A DNA stretch of 64,000 nt from Onthophagus taurus (taxonomy: Eukaryota; Arthropoda; Insecta; Coleoptera; Scarabaeidae), in the NCBI RefSeq assembly GCF_036711975.1, contig NC_091966.1, forward strand, positions 33,425,501 to 33,489,500, in the 5' to 3' direction. Position 1 is the stretch's first letter; each line of letters begins with the position of its first letter. The notes beneath the pieces are model-generated. The model was not told the origin of the DNA, made no database searches, and was given only the letters and a program-made list of their open reading frames with translations. The translations under genes were made by a program, and so were the position numbers. Shown in pieces: positions 11,917 to 22,839 of this stretch.

Positions 11917-13014
11917 TTACATCTGCGGTAAGGGTAGATCTAAGGTAAGGGGAATCTCAAGCGCTAAACTAATGATTTCATCATCAGTAAGTGCCTTATC
12001 CTCTAGTAATTCATCGATATCTGCAGACGATATATCAGCAAATCCTTCTCCGCCTATTTCATGAGCTAAGGCTGTGATATTAGGGTATTGATCCATATTA
12101 GAAGGCACATGATCTTTATTTTTTACACATTCTGGCCAAAGAGATCTCCAACATGCGTTCAAAGTTGATGGTTTCAATTCGGATAGTGCTAATCCAGCAT
12201 GTTTGATGCAGTCATTTATTGTAAAGTTCTTCCACGCGTCAATGACCGTTACATTTTTATTATTTGTTAATTTATCTAAAATGTATCGAAATGTTTGCTT
12301 TACGTAATAGGTCTTAAAGGTTGCAATAATTCCTTGGTCCAACGGCTGTATCAAGGAAGTAGTATTTGGAGGAAGAAAACAAAATTCAACATTCGGGTGC
12401 TCTATGTGTGGGTGGCCAGGTGCGTTATCTATAATCAGAAGAACCTTAAATTCAAGACTTTTATCGCTCATATAGCGACGCACTTCTGGGATAAAATGTT
12501 TGACAAACCATTCATTAAAAATTTCTCTAGTTACCCAGGCTTTTTTATTAGCTGTCCAGTGTACTGATAAGGTATTTAAATTTACACCTTTCATAGACCG
12601 TGGTTTTAGAGCTCGATTAACAAGCAACATTCGATCTCCAGACGCATTAGAGCAAAATAAAAAGGTTACGCGATCTTTGGCCGCCTTGAACCCACTGGCA
12701 GTTTTCTGGGATTTAGCTACGTATGTTCTATTTGGCATACGCTTCCAGAAAAGGCCTGTTTCGTCCGCATTCCATACCTGATCTGGAGTGTAACCACCTT
12801 TTTCAGTTATTTTAGCCAGTTTTGCTGGAAATTCCTTAGCTGCTACATCATCTGCAGATGCAATTTCACCCTTTATCTTTATATTATGTAACGCGTGTCG
12901 TTGTAGAAAACCATTCATCCATCCCGTACTAGCAGAAAATTCAAATTTTCTTCTTTTCTCGCCTGATGTTTGTGGTTCCGCTTCTTTAATCTGGTTGTAA
13001 ATCTTTAATGCCAT
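11917..13014 (-). CDS. Tigger1-like transposase, N-terminally deleted
   Basis: DDE transposase of the pogo/Tigger group, which moves elements by cut and paste at TA. The frame is open for 365 residues from the ATG at 13014. The frame also continues upstream through the TIR into flanking DNA, so a start outside the element is artificial. The second half of the CENPB-type DNA-binding region is present (about residues 20-60, including GWMNGFLQRHALHNIKIKGE). The catalytic residues are all there: D84 in WNADETG, D196 in IIDNAPGH and D226 in QPLDQG, giving DD29D spacing typical of pogo/Tigger. Family members carry roughly 100 more N-terminal residues with the first helix-turn-helix, and these are absent. 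An intact catalytic core without stops suggests recent insertion or, less likely, use by the host. DNA binding by this copy is doubtful. Confidence 0.85.
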   Translation of the reverse strand: MALKIYNQIKEAEPQTSGEKRRKFEFSASTGWMNGFLQRHALHNIKIKGEIASADDVAAKEFPAKLAKITEKGGYTPDQVWNADETGLFWKRMPNRTYVAKSQKTASGFKAAKDRVTFLFCSNASGDRMLLVNRALKPRSMKGVNLNTLSVHWTANKKAWVTREIFNEWFVKHFIPEVRRYMSDKSLEFKVLLIIDNAPGHPHIEHPNVEFCFLPPNTTSLIQPLDQGIIATFKTYYVKQTFRYILDKLTNNKNVTVIDAWKNFTINDCIKHAGLALSELKPSTLNACWRSLWPECVKNKDHVPSNMDQYPNITALAHEIGGEGFADISSADIDELLEDKALTDDEIISLALEIPLTLDLPLPQM

Positions 13015-13075
13015 TTGCTTGATGTTATTTCCGTATTTTATTAATCGCGTTATATCAAATTCGCGTAAAAAAAGT

Positions 13076-13098
13076 TCGCGTAAAAACAGAATTAGGTG
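13076..13098 (-). repeat. right terminal inverted repeat of Tigger element
   Basis: Inverted partner of 11392-11414, with TA at 13099-13100. A second CGCGTAAAA-type repeat lies immediately inside it, at about 13062-13070. Confidence 0.92.
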
Positions 13099-13142
13099 TA
13101 CGTATATATATATGGAAAACAAAAAACAAAAAATCACTCAAA

Positions 13143-13492
13143 TCAAGTTAAATCCAAAATGGCTGAGAGGTTTGTGCCCTTAATAGTTTGAAGCCATGCT
13201 CTGATTGAAGATTTAAGGTTGGTTGGACCCAATGACAAACCATTTTCAAGTGCATATCTCATAAACTTATTATATATTTTAGGGGAAAAATACCTGAAGG
13301 ATCGCTGTCCGACTGTTTTACGCACACGAGTCAACCACACAGACATGTAATTTTTAGATCTAGTATTCTGTGCATGATCCATATCGTTCAGCAACTCTTT
13401 ACCGCCAAATATCCTATCCAAGACAAGACTTATATATAATAGAGGAACAGATAGCAGTTGTGAAGCCTCGTAAACTGCCTCAGTGGGATAAT
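13143..13492 (-). pseudogene. LINE ORF2 extreme C-terminus
   Basis: One frame without stops reads YPTEAVYEASQLLSVPLLYI, then NTRSKNYMSVWLTRVRKTVG, then QRSFRYFSPKIYNKF. The YPT..YR..GI/QLL..LLY block followed by NTRSKN and GQRSFxYxxPKIYN is the conserved tail after the reverse transcriptase in jockey/CR1-group LINEs. The reverse transcriptase itself is absent, so this is a 5'-truncated insertion. The continuous frame suggests moderate age. Confidence 0.72.
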
Positions 13493-13500
13493 TTTTAGGT

Positions 13501-13844
13501 AATTTTTAGGTATAAATTGAATAAATTAATTATTGTTTGAATTATGGTGGTTTTGGAGTTAAAGTCGTCCAAGTATGTATCAATCTTGAGAAGGTGGACA
13601 TCAAAGCCAAAACAACAATTATTAAATACTTTTAGATTTAAATGGAATTATTTTGACTAATTTAACGTAAAATTTGAGTATATGAAGGACTTTGTTTACT
13701 CTCCCTGGAAATCTTGTAGGATAAAATATTGATAAAATATTAAATGGTTTGTAGAGGACAAACCATTTTCAAATATCAATCAACGCAAGTTCAACGAATT
13801 AATAAGTTAAGAGGATTTTCCTAACGGAAATTACTTAACTGCTA
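13501..13844. other. AT-rich DNA, no gene recognised
   Basis: No supported feature. Its right part may belong to the decayed jockey that follows. Confidence 0.4.
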
Positions 13845-15330
13845 CTTGCACAAGCCAAAAGAGCAACCACCAAAACGTACAAATTGTAAGGGGCTACAAA
13901 TAAGGGCTACAACATTACAAAATTGCTGCAAAAAAGAAGAGATCACTAAAACATATCTGATCAAATGATCTTTGCTGATGCAGTATAACGACGTAAAAGT
14001 GAGCAAACTACCTAATCATAACAAAACAGAGTAAAGAAAAAAGAAAGCCAATAAAACATTCTTGCATTATAAGGTTTATAATTGGGTTTCATTTCAATAT
14101 CAAGCATACTGATTGCGGAGTGAGGCAGACTATTACTAATTGAAAAGATATGGGGAAAGCTATTGGGAATTTTCCATTTCACAGAAATAACAACATATTA
14201 GCTCACCGATAAAAAATTCTGGATCTACTAGATTTCTTTGCCTCAAGGAAAACTGTAAATTTTGTCTTTGATTCAGATCACTCAGCTGTCTTAACGTCAA
14301 GTGAAAGAATCATTAGAAAGAATCAAAACCAAGTCTGGTAAATAAAACTACGATATGGGAATATTTTAGAATTGAACTACAAACAGGAATTTATCCTAAG
14401 ATTAGTTTAAAAACTACTGAGGAATTAGACTTGCAATCAGAGAATTTCACCAAACTAATACAAACAGCTGCTTAGGATAATACCAGAGAAATAAAGCATA
14501 TTATGAAAGGACACGACTGCCCAACAGAAGTACCAATCTAGTTAGTCCGAAAGAAATAGCTGAAGAGATAAAATGTAATGTAAATCCTAAAACAGCACTA
14601 GGGATCGACCTAATCACGGAGCAAATACTGCAGCTGCTTCCAAAAAAAGAACAATATTTTCTTTGACTATCAACAGAAAAATAGTTCTGTATAATAACAG
14701 TGCAAAATACTTATGCATGACATTAGACACCAATTTGCTTTATGTTAAAAAAAATAAAGTTAAAAACATAAATAGCTAATAGAAAGGATTCTAACCTATC
14801 ATTCAACAAAACTATGGCAAATAATCAGATCTTAAAACCTACACGATTATATGGTAAACAACTCTGGAGGCGTGCGCAAGAAAACCATATTCTTCCTGGT
14901 ATGTATCCCTCATGGTATGTAAGAAATAGTGATAAACACAGAGACCTAAACATCCTAACGGTCAAGGAAGTTATCAAAAAGTACATAAATAATCACGAAG
15001 AATGGCTTCATCTACATAAGAATGCAGAAATATTTAAAGTACTGGATAATCACCAACGTTACCGTAGATTAAAAAGTACAAAACCATTTGAGCTGGTGTA
15101 GTGGCATGTAACAAGCAGAGCATTGTTCGGAGTGAGAATGCAGTTATTTTTACAAAGAACGGAAAGACATCCCCAATAAAGTAACTGAACTAAATTAGCT
15201 AAGAGGTTGTCGTTGTTATAAATTGTAACAATTGTGATGTATATTAATGGTTGGTCTAACTAGCCCAGTTTTAATAAGTGTGTTGTTATTTCTTAATTGC
15301 CTTTTCTATGAAGTGACAATCAATATATTT
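13845..15330 (+). mobile_element. jockey-type LINE, heavily deleted
   Basis: Pieces appear in the correct order for a jockey-clade element. A possible gag zinc-knuckle tail lies at about 13845-13930 (KPKEQPPKRTNC, weak). The end of the endonuclease domain reads LLDFFASRK and then SDHSAVL at 14225-14295. The linker INPK-type segment reads PKTALGIDLITEQILQLLPK near 14590-14650. The thumb and C-terminus lie at 14814-15101 with PSWYVRNSDKHRDL, VKEVIKKY and the clade-typical end RRLKSTKPFELV. The palm with the catalytic YADD box is gone, and stops are frequent before 14810. The 3' untranslated part runs to about 15330. Inactive. Confidence 0.75.
14814..15101 (+). pseudogene. jockey-type ORF2 C-terminal fragment
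   Basis: A 95-residue open frame that matches only the last part of jockey reverse transcriptase proteins: ILKPTRLYGKQLW (family ILKPIWTYGIQLWG), WYVRNSDKHRDL, TVKEVIKKY and the terminal KPFELV. It lacks every catalytic motif. It is the best preserved piece of the element at 13845-15330, and its ATG is an internal Met of the ancestral protein. Confidence 0.82.
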
Positions 15331-18300
15331 GGACAGAAATGCATGTCCAAAACTGTAATCTTTAGCAGAGTACGAGCTTTTTTAATTTGATCCAGTCATG
15401 AATCAGAAATCATTGACTGTCGTAGTGACTATGAAAGAGATAGTTTTAGCTATATTGGAAAATCTTCAATGTCATACATATATACATATATATGTACATT
15501 TGAAAGCAAGGCTATATTTTTTTTGTTTCTTGTCGCCTATCCGCGCAGATAAAAGTATGCTCTTAATTAATTTTATTAGAAATTCAAAAACGTCTATTAA
15601 GGAGTGACAAGATTAAAACCTTTAGACATACATTGACAGCTCGTTACTACCACTTTCGTTTTAAATGTATGTGATAAGATAAGTGATAAACATATTCATT
15701 ACCCAAATTATGTCACAAAATACGATTAATCTGATAGTCATCATATGACTATGCATATCCTGACGCATACTCCTGTAATAATTGATACACCGACATCATC
15801 ATTTATTAATTGAACCCTTATTAGATCGTTGATTATGTAGAATCGCGTTGCCGTCAGTTCAGCGAAAAGCGTTACAAGAAAATTGACGATTGAATATTTC
15901 AGGATATATCTGATTTCTATTTCGTATTAAGTTTATTTTTATATTTTAATTTGTTTCATAATATAATGATGACAATATTATTATTTATTAAGAAATTTTT
16001 ATTAGTTTTAGTTCTTTTCCTTTTACACCATAAAAACTTAATGTTCTTAAAATTATATCATTACTTACTCTGTCAAAGGAATTACTTAAATATAGCAGGT
16101 TAAATTGCATTAACATCCTTTTTATCCCGGCCTTTTTGTAAAAAATCTTGTATATCAAAACACATCAATTTTGCTGTTTTTTTATTTATCAGCCCACCAC
16201 TCATTCGACCATAACCCTTGTAATGAAAGATGTCTTCTTTGCATATTTTAAATATGTTCAATCTCTGTTGATGAGAGGATCTTATAGGAGGCGTATTTTT
16301 CTTCTATCTAACTTGAATACATTTTATGTGAACATTTAATTTAGTGAATGTTTAATACTTAACATTTCATTCTCTCAAATTATTTCACGAATTATTATAA
16401 AAATTTACTCTAAGCGAGCTATCTTTTTAGGTAGTCCATAAAATTTATTATTAAAACACTATTACATGAATATCTGTTTTTTTTTTGCATCAAACACATC
16501 AAATTTTTGATATCAAGTTCCAAATAACTATAATGTTAAGAAAACTTACAAGTAAAGTTTATAATTAAAACTAAAATATTTTGAATAAAAGTAGCGAAAT
16601 TTGCATCTCTTGCCATAATTATTATAGAAGAAGTTCTTATCAAATAAAAGTTACTACTCTATCATACATTAAAAATGTAAATATGTATACTTATCATATC
16701 TGCAGATTACACTTTCACTTTAGTGAAGAAGCAGGAAACCCTGCTTTTTATTTCTTTATATTGACATGTTTCACTGCGAATTTCAAAACAGAAATATTTA
16801 CCAGATGACTTTCTCGCAGCCGTTGCATCCTATGTGTAGATTGTATCTGCGAAATGTTTGAAGATTATATTAAGTAAAACTGTAAATCAGAAAATTATAG
16901 AAGAAACTTGACGTGAACAAATAATAGATGTAGAGAAGTATGAAAAAATTGTGGTATCATATTATGTTACATCATTATTCAATGCGAGTGTGTCTGGTAG
17001 TTAGTATTGATATGTTTATGTTGGTATTGTTGTTGCCTCGAACATTGCCGTGCTTACTTTATTGCTTATTTCAATAAATGTTTGTATTGAACACTTTGTG
17101 TTCTTTAAGAACTTGATGATATCATTAATTATGTCTTTGTCTAAAATTCCAAATCCTACGGTAGCTACCTACTTTATCTATAATATTGAGTTAATAATGT
17201 TTAAACAACTCAATAAACATATTCAAGTAAATAATATACTGCTGGAATGAAAATCGGAATTTCGTCAAGGACGTATCAACTCGACGGCATTATTGACGGT
17301 ATAAATGATAAGATCTTGTTTTGCTGTGTTGCGTTCAATTTTGAGGTTTTTAAGGAGTTGAAGTGAAGTCTGGTTGTTAATTTAAACAACAGTTACGCAT
17401 ATTTACTAGTTTATACAAGAATGTGCGATTCTCCTTTTGTCCATTCATGAAAATGGAAAAATCCATACCTGTCTTGTTATTACGTTCTATATTTATTTGT
17501 GTCTTTGTTTTTTTTTCAGGTATAAAAGTTCTGGCGATCATGTATACTGTCCCATCGAGAGTGCATAGTTCACATTCACCTAGTAAGTGACATTCAATCA
17601 CAGCGTAGGCATTTTCCTGATTTGATGTGCAATATATGACATGCAATAGATGTTGAGTCGACTAACATTAAGAATACATCGCGAAGAAAGGCAATAATTT
17701 GCGATAGTCAATAGGCTTGAGCTCACAGTAAAAGACATTCTGTGAGCTGCATTACTTTTCTCTCGAAATCTGTATAATCTCGTCGGGTTTATTCGTTTTT
17801 GGGGCATGATTATGATTGAGAATTAGAATGAAAAGATAATTCTAGGTCGATCTTAGTGGATAGTATTTTGCAAGCTTTGCGGGGGATGTGTTGTTGTCAG
17901 CGAAAAAATCTTCTATGCTAGAACTAGCTTATGTAATGATGAACCCTTTTATCTGGTTAATAGTGTCAAATTTGTCTTAACACGTATTTTATACACGAAA
18001 ATTTTAAGACATTCTAACACAATAATAATTGTTAAAGCAAATAATGTTAATTTATATATGATTAAAAATTGGCTAATAATAATTGATAAAAATTGTAGAT
18101 GCTAGATTAGCTTAACTGTGATTCAATTCGTTGTAGAGATTTTCGATGTGGTTGGGTTGGGTTTGGTCGGCATTCTAGGTAGGCAAGTCGATTCGAGTAC
18201 CGTTGTTACTCCATATAACTGTCATAAATTAGAAAGCACGTTCTTGTCTTAAAATGTACAGTACGCATTGAGCTTACCATGAGATGGGACTAAGGTTTTC

Positions 18301-18409
18301 AGGAGATGGGGATATTTCTCCTAATCCCACCTCCGCCGAAGTTCAATGATGGCACAATGTATTTGGTTAGGAGGAATTCTTCGGTCTGTCCCAGATCTTG
18401 CTGTCTGAA
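15331..18409. other. AT-rich DNA, no gene recognised
   Basis: About 3 kb with no family match. An alternating AT/palindromic run lies at 15476-15500. Two overlapping minus-strand frames (17377-17646 and 17598-17807) have mixed composition and could be transposon coding remains (for example ENAYAVIECHLLGECELCTL), but I cannot name a family. Confidence 0.45.
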
Positions 18410-18715
18410 TGGTAGAGGGTAAACTTTGATTTATTTTTAAAGGCTTATAGTTGACATCATGCCCAAGCATATGTGCCTCCTTATGGATGGTATTCATCGT
18501 AAGAACACTCCCAGATGCCAGTTGAAACACCTTGCGTATGAAACTCCTGCTTTCGAAGCTATCTCTTAGCTTTGTGGGTCTACCAACTCGGGGAATACTC
18601 CAACAATCACCGTTCACCTTCCAATGGACGCAGTCGATTTTCGATAATTCAACTCACTAGAAGTCCGAGGATTACACTTCTCTGGAAATCAAATAATTCT
18701 GTACTGCGCAACATC
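18410..18715 (-). pseudogene. Tc1-like transposase N-terminal fragment (probable)
   Basis: Minus-strand translation gives FDFQRSVILGLLVS in one frame, which resembles the first helix-turn-helix of Tc1-type transposases (pattern F-RG-I-GL). After a frame change it gives GRPTKLRDSFESRSFIRKV, which resembles the GRPRKL...R.I.R.V linker and second helix-turn-helix. No catalytic motif follows. A frameshift and a stop separate the two blocks. The assignment rests on motif order and could be wrong at the level of subfamily. Confidence 0.45.
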
Positions 18716-19139
18716 TTGTATGCGATTAAAGCCAATGTTGTTTACTACACTGTATTAAACGGTAAAGCATCATCTAGTCAAGAAGCATTTATGTGCAAGC
18801 AGTAGCTGAAATACACACATCAAGATTAGAATATAAGTGTGTTCCAAAGTCATAATTGCTCTGTCGTAATCTTGTCAAACATCTTATACAGAATCAGATC
18901 AGATCAAAAACTTCTACTATTTAGAAAATTGTTTTCTGTATTTCTTCATAAAGCTTAGTTATCAGCTTATATTGATATTTCAATAAATCATCATATTTAT
19001 ATAACCTTTATAACCTTACTTAATTTGTTTTGCGTTCCATTTCATATTCAGAATATGGTCTGGATTGAAGGTTAAAATGTGATAATAAAAATTCATGGTT
19101 ATGCACACCGAATGAGGCGATCTGCATAAATATTAATTA
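18716..19139. other. AT-rich DNA, no gene recognised
   Basis: No supported feature. Confidence 0.5.
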
Positions 19140-21670
19140 ATATTCATTATTTCTGTCGACATTGCAGGTCCGATTTCGTCCAGAGAGATCTAGATAACTC
19201 GTCCGGGACAAAAGGTTTATGTTAATTTCGTAATTTACTCGGTAAGGGTGAAAGGACCCGGTTCTTGGTCCGGTCTTGGTTTCGTGTGCCAGTAGCTCAA
19301 CGTAATTCGATAGATAAGTGAATCTAAATTGTTTTAATATGTCTTCGAGTGGTGTCCAATTAATCACTCGTTTCGAAACTTCTCGTGACTATCTTGATAT
19401 ACGACGAAAGAAAACAAAGTAAAATAAAGTAGAAGAATTTGTTATAAAAGTTGTATATTTGGTTGCATATACAATAAAGTTTAAAATGTGTATAAATTAT
19501 AGCATGATTTATTTATTACCAAGTGTTTATAGGTAATTGTGGTTTCGTTCTTATGAATATGAATGTATTTTAATGCCATTTTTCATCGTTATAACACGGT
19601 CTCATCAACATTTCGTAGAAATGTCGATGGGCGAGTGATTTACCATTTAATTCGTGTTGCAATTGAGTCCTTCATAAATATCCATGAATTCTTCATTCGA
19701 TCGTTTATCGGGTCGTAAACGCCCCAAGCGAAAACGCATTTAAATTTCTGAACAACTTTCAAACTTAATTAATATTTTATAATCCTTTTAAAACTATCCA
19801 CACGTAATGACAACTCGAAACTATTTATTATAAGTTTTAATTAATTATTAGGTACAATTTTTTAAAATGTTGTTTTAAAAGAATCCTTTACGTTACATAT
19901 CTTATTTACAACGTGGTTATATCGTTTCTTGTTAACCTTTTTGAGATTCTTAAGGTTCACCCACGCGAAAGGGAAACAATAGGATCGCGCGTGTAGGTTC
20001 ACAGGAGTCGTCCTTCGTGTGCAGAGTCACTTGACCATCTCGTAAGTTCTTCTCTACCACCACCAAGTTTTGGGATTCGAATCGTAAAGGAAAAAGGGAG
20101 TCAGTTATCCGTTACGCCAGTCGCGTAGACGTTCGATTATCTCGTTTCCGTTATCCACGACTGTGACAGAACGGCAATTAGCGACCAAATAGGGTCCTCC
20201 TCTTTTAACTGACCCTTCTTCGCTAAATTTGTACCTTTGATATCTTTCCTCCGTGATTATAGCACCTTCCCGTTTAAACAAACGGGAATTAAAATTAGAA
20301 ATGAACTTGATAGAATTTTTATGTTTTGAATGAATGAATAAATAAATACGTGATGTAAAGAACTGGTTTTGGTTACCTGAATGAAATTATCAAGTATTAA
20401 CCGGATTAGACGGGTTGAAAATTCCGCTCGGAGTAAAATAATGATCGAGGTTATAAATATGCATTAACGAGATTTATCCTGATAATAATAAATTCGTATG
20501 GTGTCAAAACACGAGTATTGCGAATGATAAACGGTTTAAAGTCCGATTAAAAAAATAACACAACGAAACAAAAAGGAAACTATTTCAGGTTGCAGAAAAG
20601 TCTCAATTCGAAAAGGCGCGAATCGGTTGAAATTTAACGGGTTATGGGGGCGCTATAAAATTCCCTGCGGGACGTTCGTCCCCGAAACTCAGGAGGCCTC
20701 ATCAACAGTAAATACCTCCCATATTTAGACCATCGTCCACAACGAACCGTAATCGATAACGAGTAATTCCCTTATAACAAATTGCCCGCTTGTCATACAA
20801 ATCGAGTTTTGTTCTTTCCTCTTTATGCTAATAACAATCTTACCCGGCGTATAAGCTCCAAGCAAAGTAGAAGGACATAGGTTAGTTATACATTTTGTTA
20901 AAGTTGCGTTTCCATTTCTAAAGATTTTATTTAAATTAATGATGACGAAGAAATTTTTTGAGTTAATACTTTTCAAAGTTTAATTATAAAAAAATCTTTT
21001 GGGGATAAAAAAATTAAAATAAAAATTGATACGCAAGAATAATAATGATTTTAAGATGATATGTAAACCGTGCTTAACCATTAAAAGTGAGAAACTCAAG
21101 GTGTAGCCGTTTCTCTTCGAGTATCCACCGAAGATCGCATCTCACAAACTTAAGAGACACCTTATAAGAATGTATCATTTTTATTAAGCCTAAATAAGCA
21201 ATTACCGTGGCCCCTTAATCTTCTTAACCGGGCGGATTTTCGCCCGCGAGTCTTCTTCATATACTGAAAAATATCGTTTTCTCTTTTCTTCATGCAGTAA
21301 GATGTAGAAGAAGAAGAGTTGAGTCTGGGGTAGTCAAAGTCCGCGCACGCACGTACACATTGGGGGCCCCCTTTAATGCTGTCGTGTATAAATAACAAGA
21401 CTCCGCGGGTATAATAATGAGCTTAACTAACTTAATATGCATAACTGATTATGAGGCGGAATGTGTAGCGCGCAGGGGCGAGGCGACCCGGACCGCGGGT
21501 CGGGGGCCGTGATCGTCTTCGGGTCGGCGGCGGGGCCCCGGGGACGATCTCTGTCACACCTCGTGGAATTCCGAAGCCAGAGCGGACAATAGGTGCCCAC
21601 CGCGAGCGGGAGAGGCCCCGGACACTCGCCTACCGCCGCGCGACAAAACCATTTATAAAAAAAGGGGCAC
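19140..21670. other. group of GC-richer islands
   Basis: Three GC-richer stretches (about 19140-19330, 19960-20720 and 21070-21660) are separated by AT-rich DNA. The last is the most GC-rich, with GACCCGGACCGCGGGTCGGG near 21486. Minus-strand frames at 19137-19367, 20725-20976, 21162-21398 and 21427-21678 have no family motif and no clear splice context. I read the group as non-coding, with regulatory function inferred only from composition. Confidence 0.38.
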
Positions 21671-22839
21671 GGACACATTTTTTATTCGATTTTAAACGTC
21701 TATAGAACCGTATTTAGTTTCACTCATTTTATTTTATTATTTCAAATCAGGAAACTATCAAAAGTATTAAATTTAATGAATAAACACTCATTAAATGAAC
21801 CTAATCACAATGAATGGAAAGTTTAAAAATGGATTAATTGTCTTCAAATACATTCGATTGGGTTATAAACAATTTCTTGATCACATCTGTTTCTCTAGGT
21901 TAGTAGTTCTCATGTTCTGGACTTTAATGACTTTGTTTGTTTGACATACTATTTTCGATAATATTATCGATTCTTAATGGAAAATAGACTCGACAGTATA
22001 ATGTATCGATATACAGATGTTGTAACTTGATAGTTAATTTCAATAGGATAATAATGGAAATAAATTTGTGTTAATTGTATAAACAAACATTAGTCAGCAA
22101 TTTTTGCAGAGGTATATGATTCAAAAATTATCTAATGTCCACGATCCTCTCTTCTCTATCAAAATTTACTTTTAATTGTGTTAGACTTTCCTGTTTATCA
22201 AAACTTATTTAACTAATTTTAAGAAATTATCACAATTAGAGAAATCAGCGAATGTGCAAGGTTCCGAACATGTAAACCAGAAACTAATTCCAAAAACAGA
22301 ATTATTTGCGAACTATAAATAAGCTGTAAATTGTGCCATTTAGTTGCTATGTATTTTTATATAACCTCACAATTGTTTATAACCGCAACCGTAATAAATG
22401 TTTTTCTGTATTGCTCAAACAAGAAAAGCGCAGTATCTTTACTGATTCCTCCTAGTTGACTTATATGAAGATACAAGTTGTAACTTTCGTAGACTACTCC
22501 GATTTCAAGGAAAATAATACCACACCGTTATGATAAAAAAACCTGAAAGGGACCCTGTATAGGAGAGTTACTTTGGCAGAAATGTCTTTTATGTGAAATT
22601 TTAAAATCATCATTTATCTACACAGTATCAAAATCGCAACAACGCAGGTATTTTTTAAACCTTGATATTATTCACCGCAACAAAATTGTCCTTGTTATTA
22701 TTTGTATGAAAATCGATTGCGAAAACCTTTTATGACTTCAAAATGGTTTGGAAAGTAAACCAAGAAAGAAAAAGCATGGGAATATATTAAGACATTATAA
22801 AAAACTATCCCCTCTCCGTTTTAAGAAATAATGTACCTT
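21671..22839. other. AT-rich DNA, no gene recognised
   Basis: No supported feature in about 1.2 kb. Confidence 0.5.

Larger units (their letters stand above)
11392..13098 (-). mobile_element. Tigger/pogo-type DNA transposon with TIRs and TA duplication
   Basis: A 1707-bp element bounded by 23-bp terminal inverted repeats that differ at one base (CACTTAATT... against CACCTAATT...). TA is present on both sides (11390-11391 and 13099-13100), the target duplication expected for pogo/Tigger. Several copies of CGCGTAAAA lie just inside both ends and may be transposase binding sites. It encodes a Tigger1-like transposase on the minus strand but lacks room for the full N-terminal DNA-binding region, so it is probably an internally deleted copy. 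It sits in the 3' region of an older LINE. Confidence 0.9.
11045..13500 (-). mobile_element. 5'-truncated LINE, interrupted by a Tigger element
   Basis: On the minus strand a LINE C-terminus (13143-13492) is followed by a long AT-rich 3' region that ends near 11045-11090 in AAATAAAGGGCTATAATAAT and a (TAA)n-type run. That is the usual end of jockey/CR1-group elements in insects. The Tigger element at 11392-13098 splits the 3' region. The 5' end is truncated at about 13492-13515, as is common after incomplete target-primed reverse transcription. The link between the coding remnant and the tail across the Tigger is inferred from orientation and spacing. Confidence 0.6.

Noticed and set aside
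12295..12781. Plus-strand frames inside the Tigger element
   Set aside because: They are shadows of the minus-strand transposase frame, which carries all family motifs.
17377..17807. Two minus-strand frames of mixed composition
   Set aside because: They might be transposon coding remains, but no family motif could be named, so no gene is called.
21427..21678. 83-codon minus frame in a GC-rich island
   Set aside because: High GC lowers stop frequency; no domain and no splice sites that would link it to other exons.
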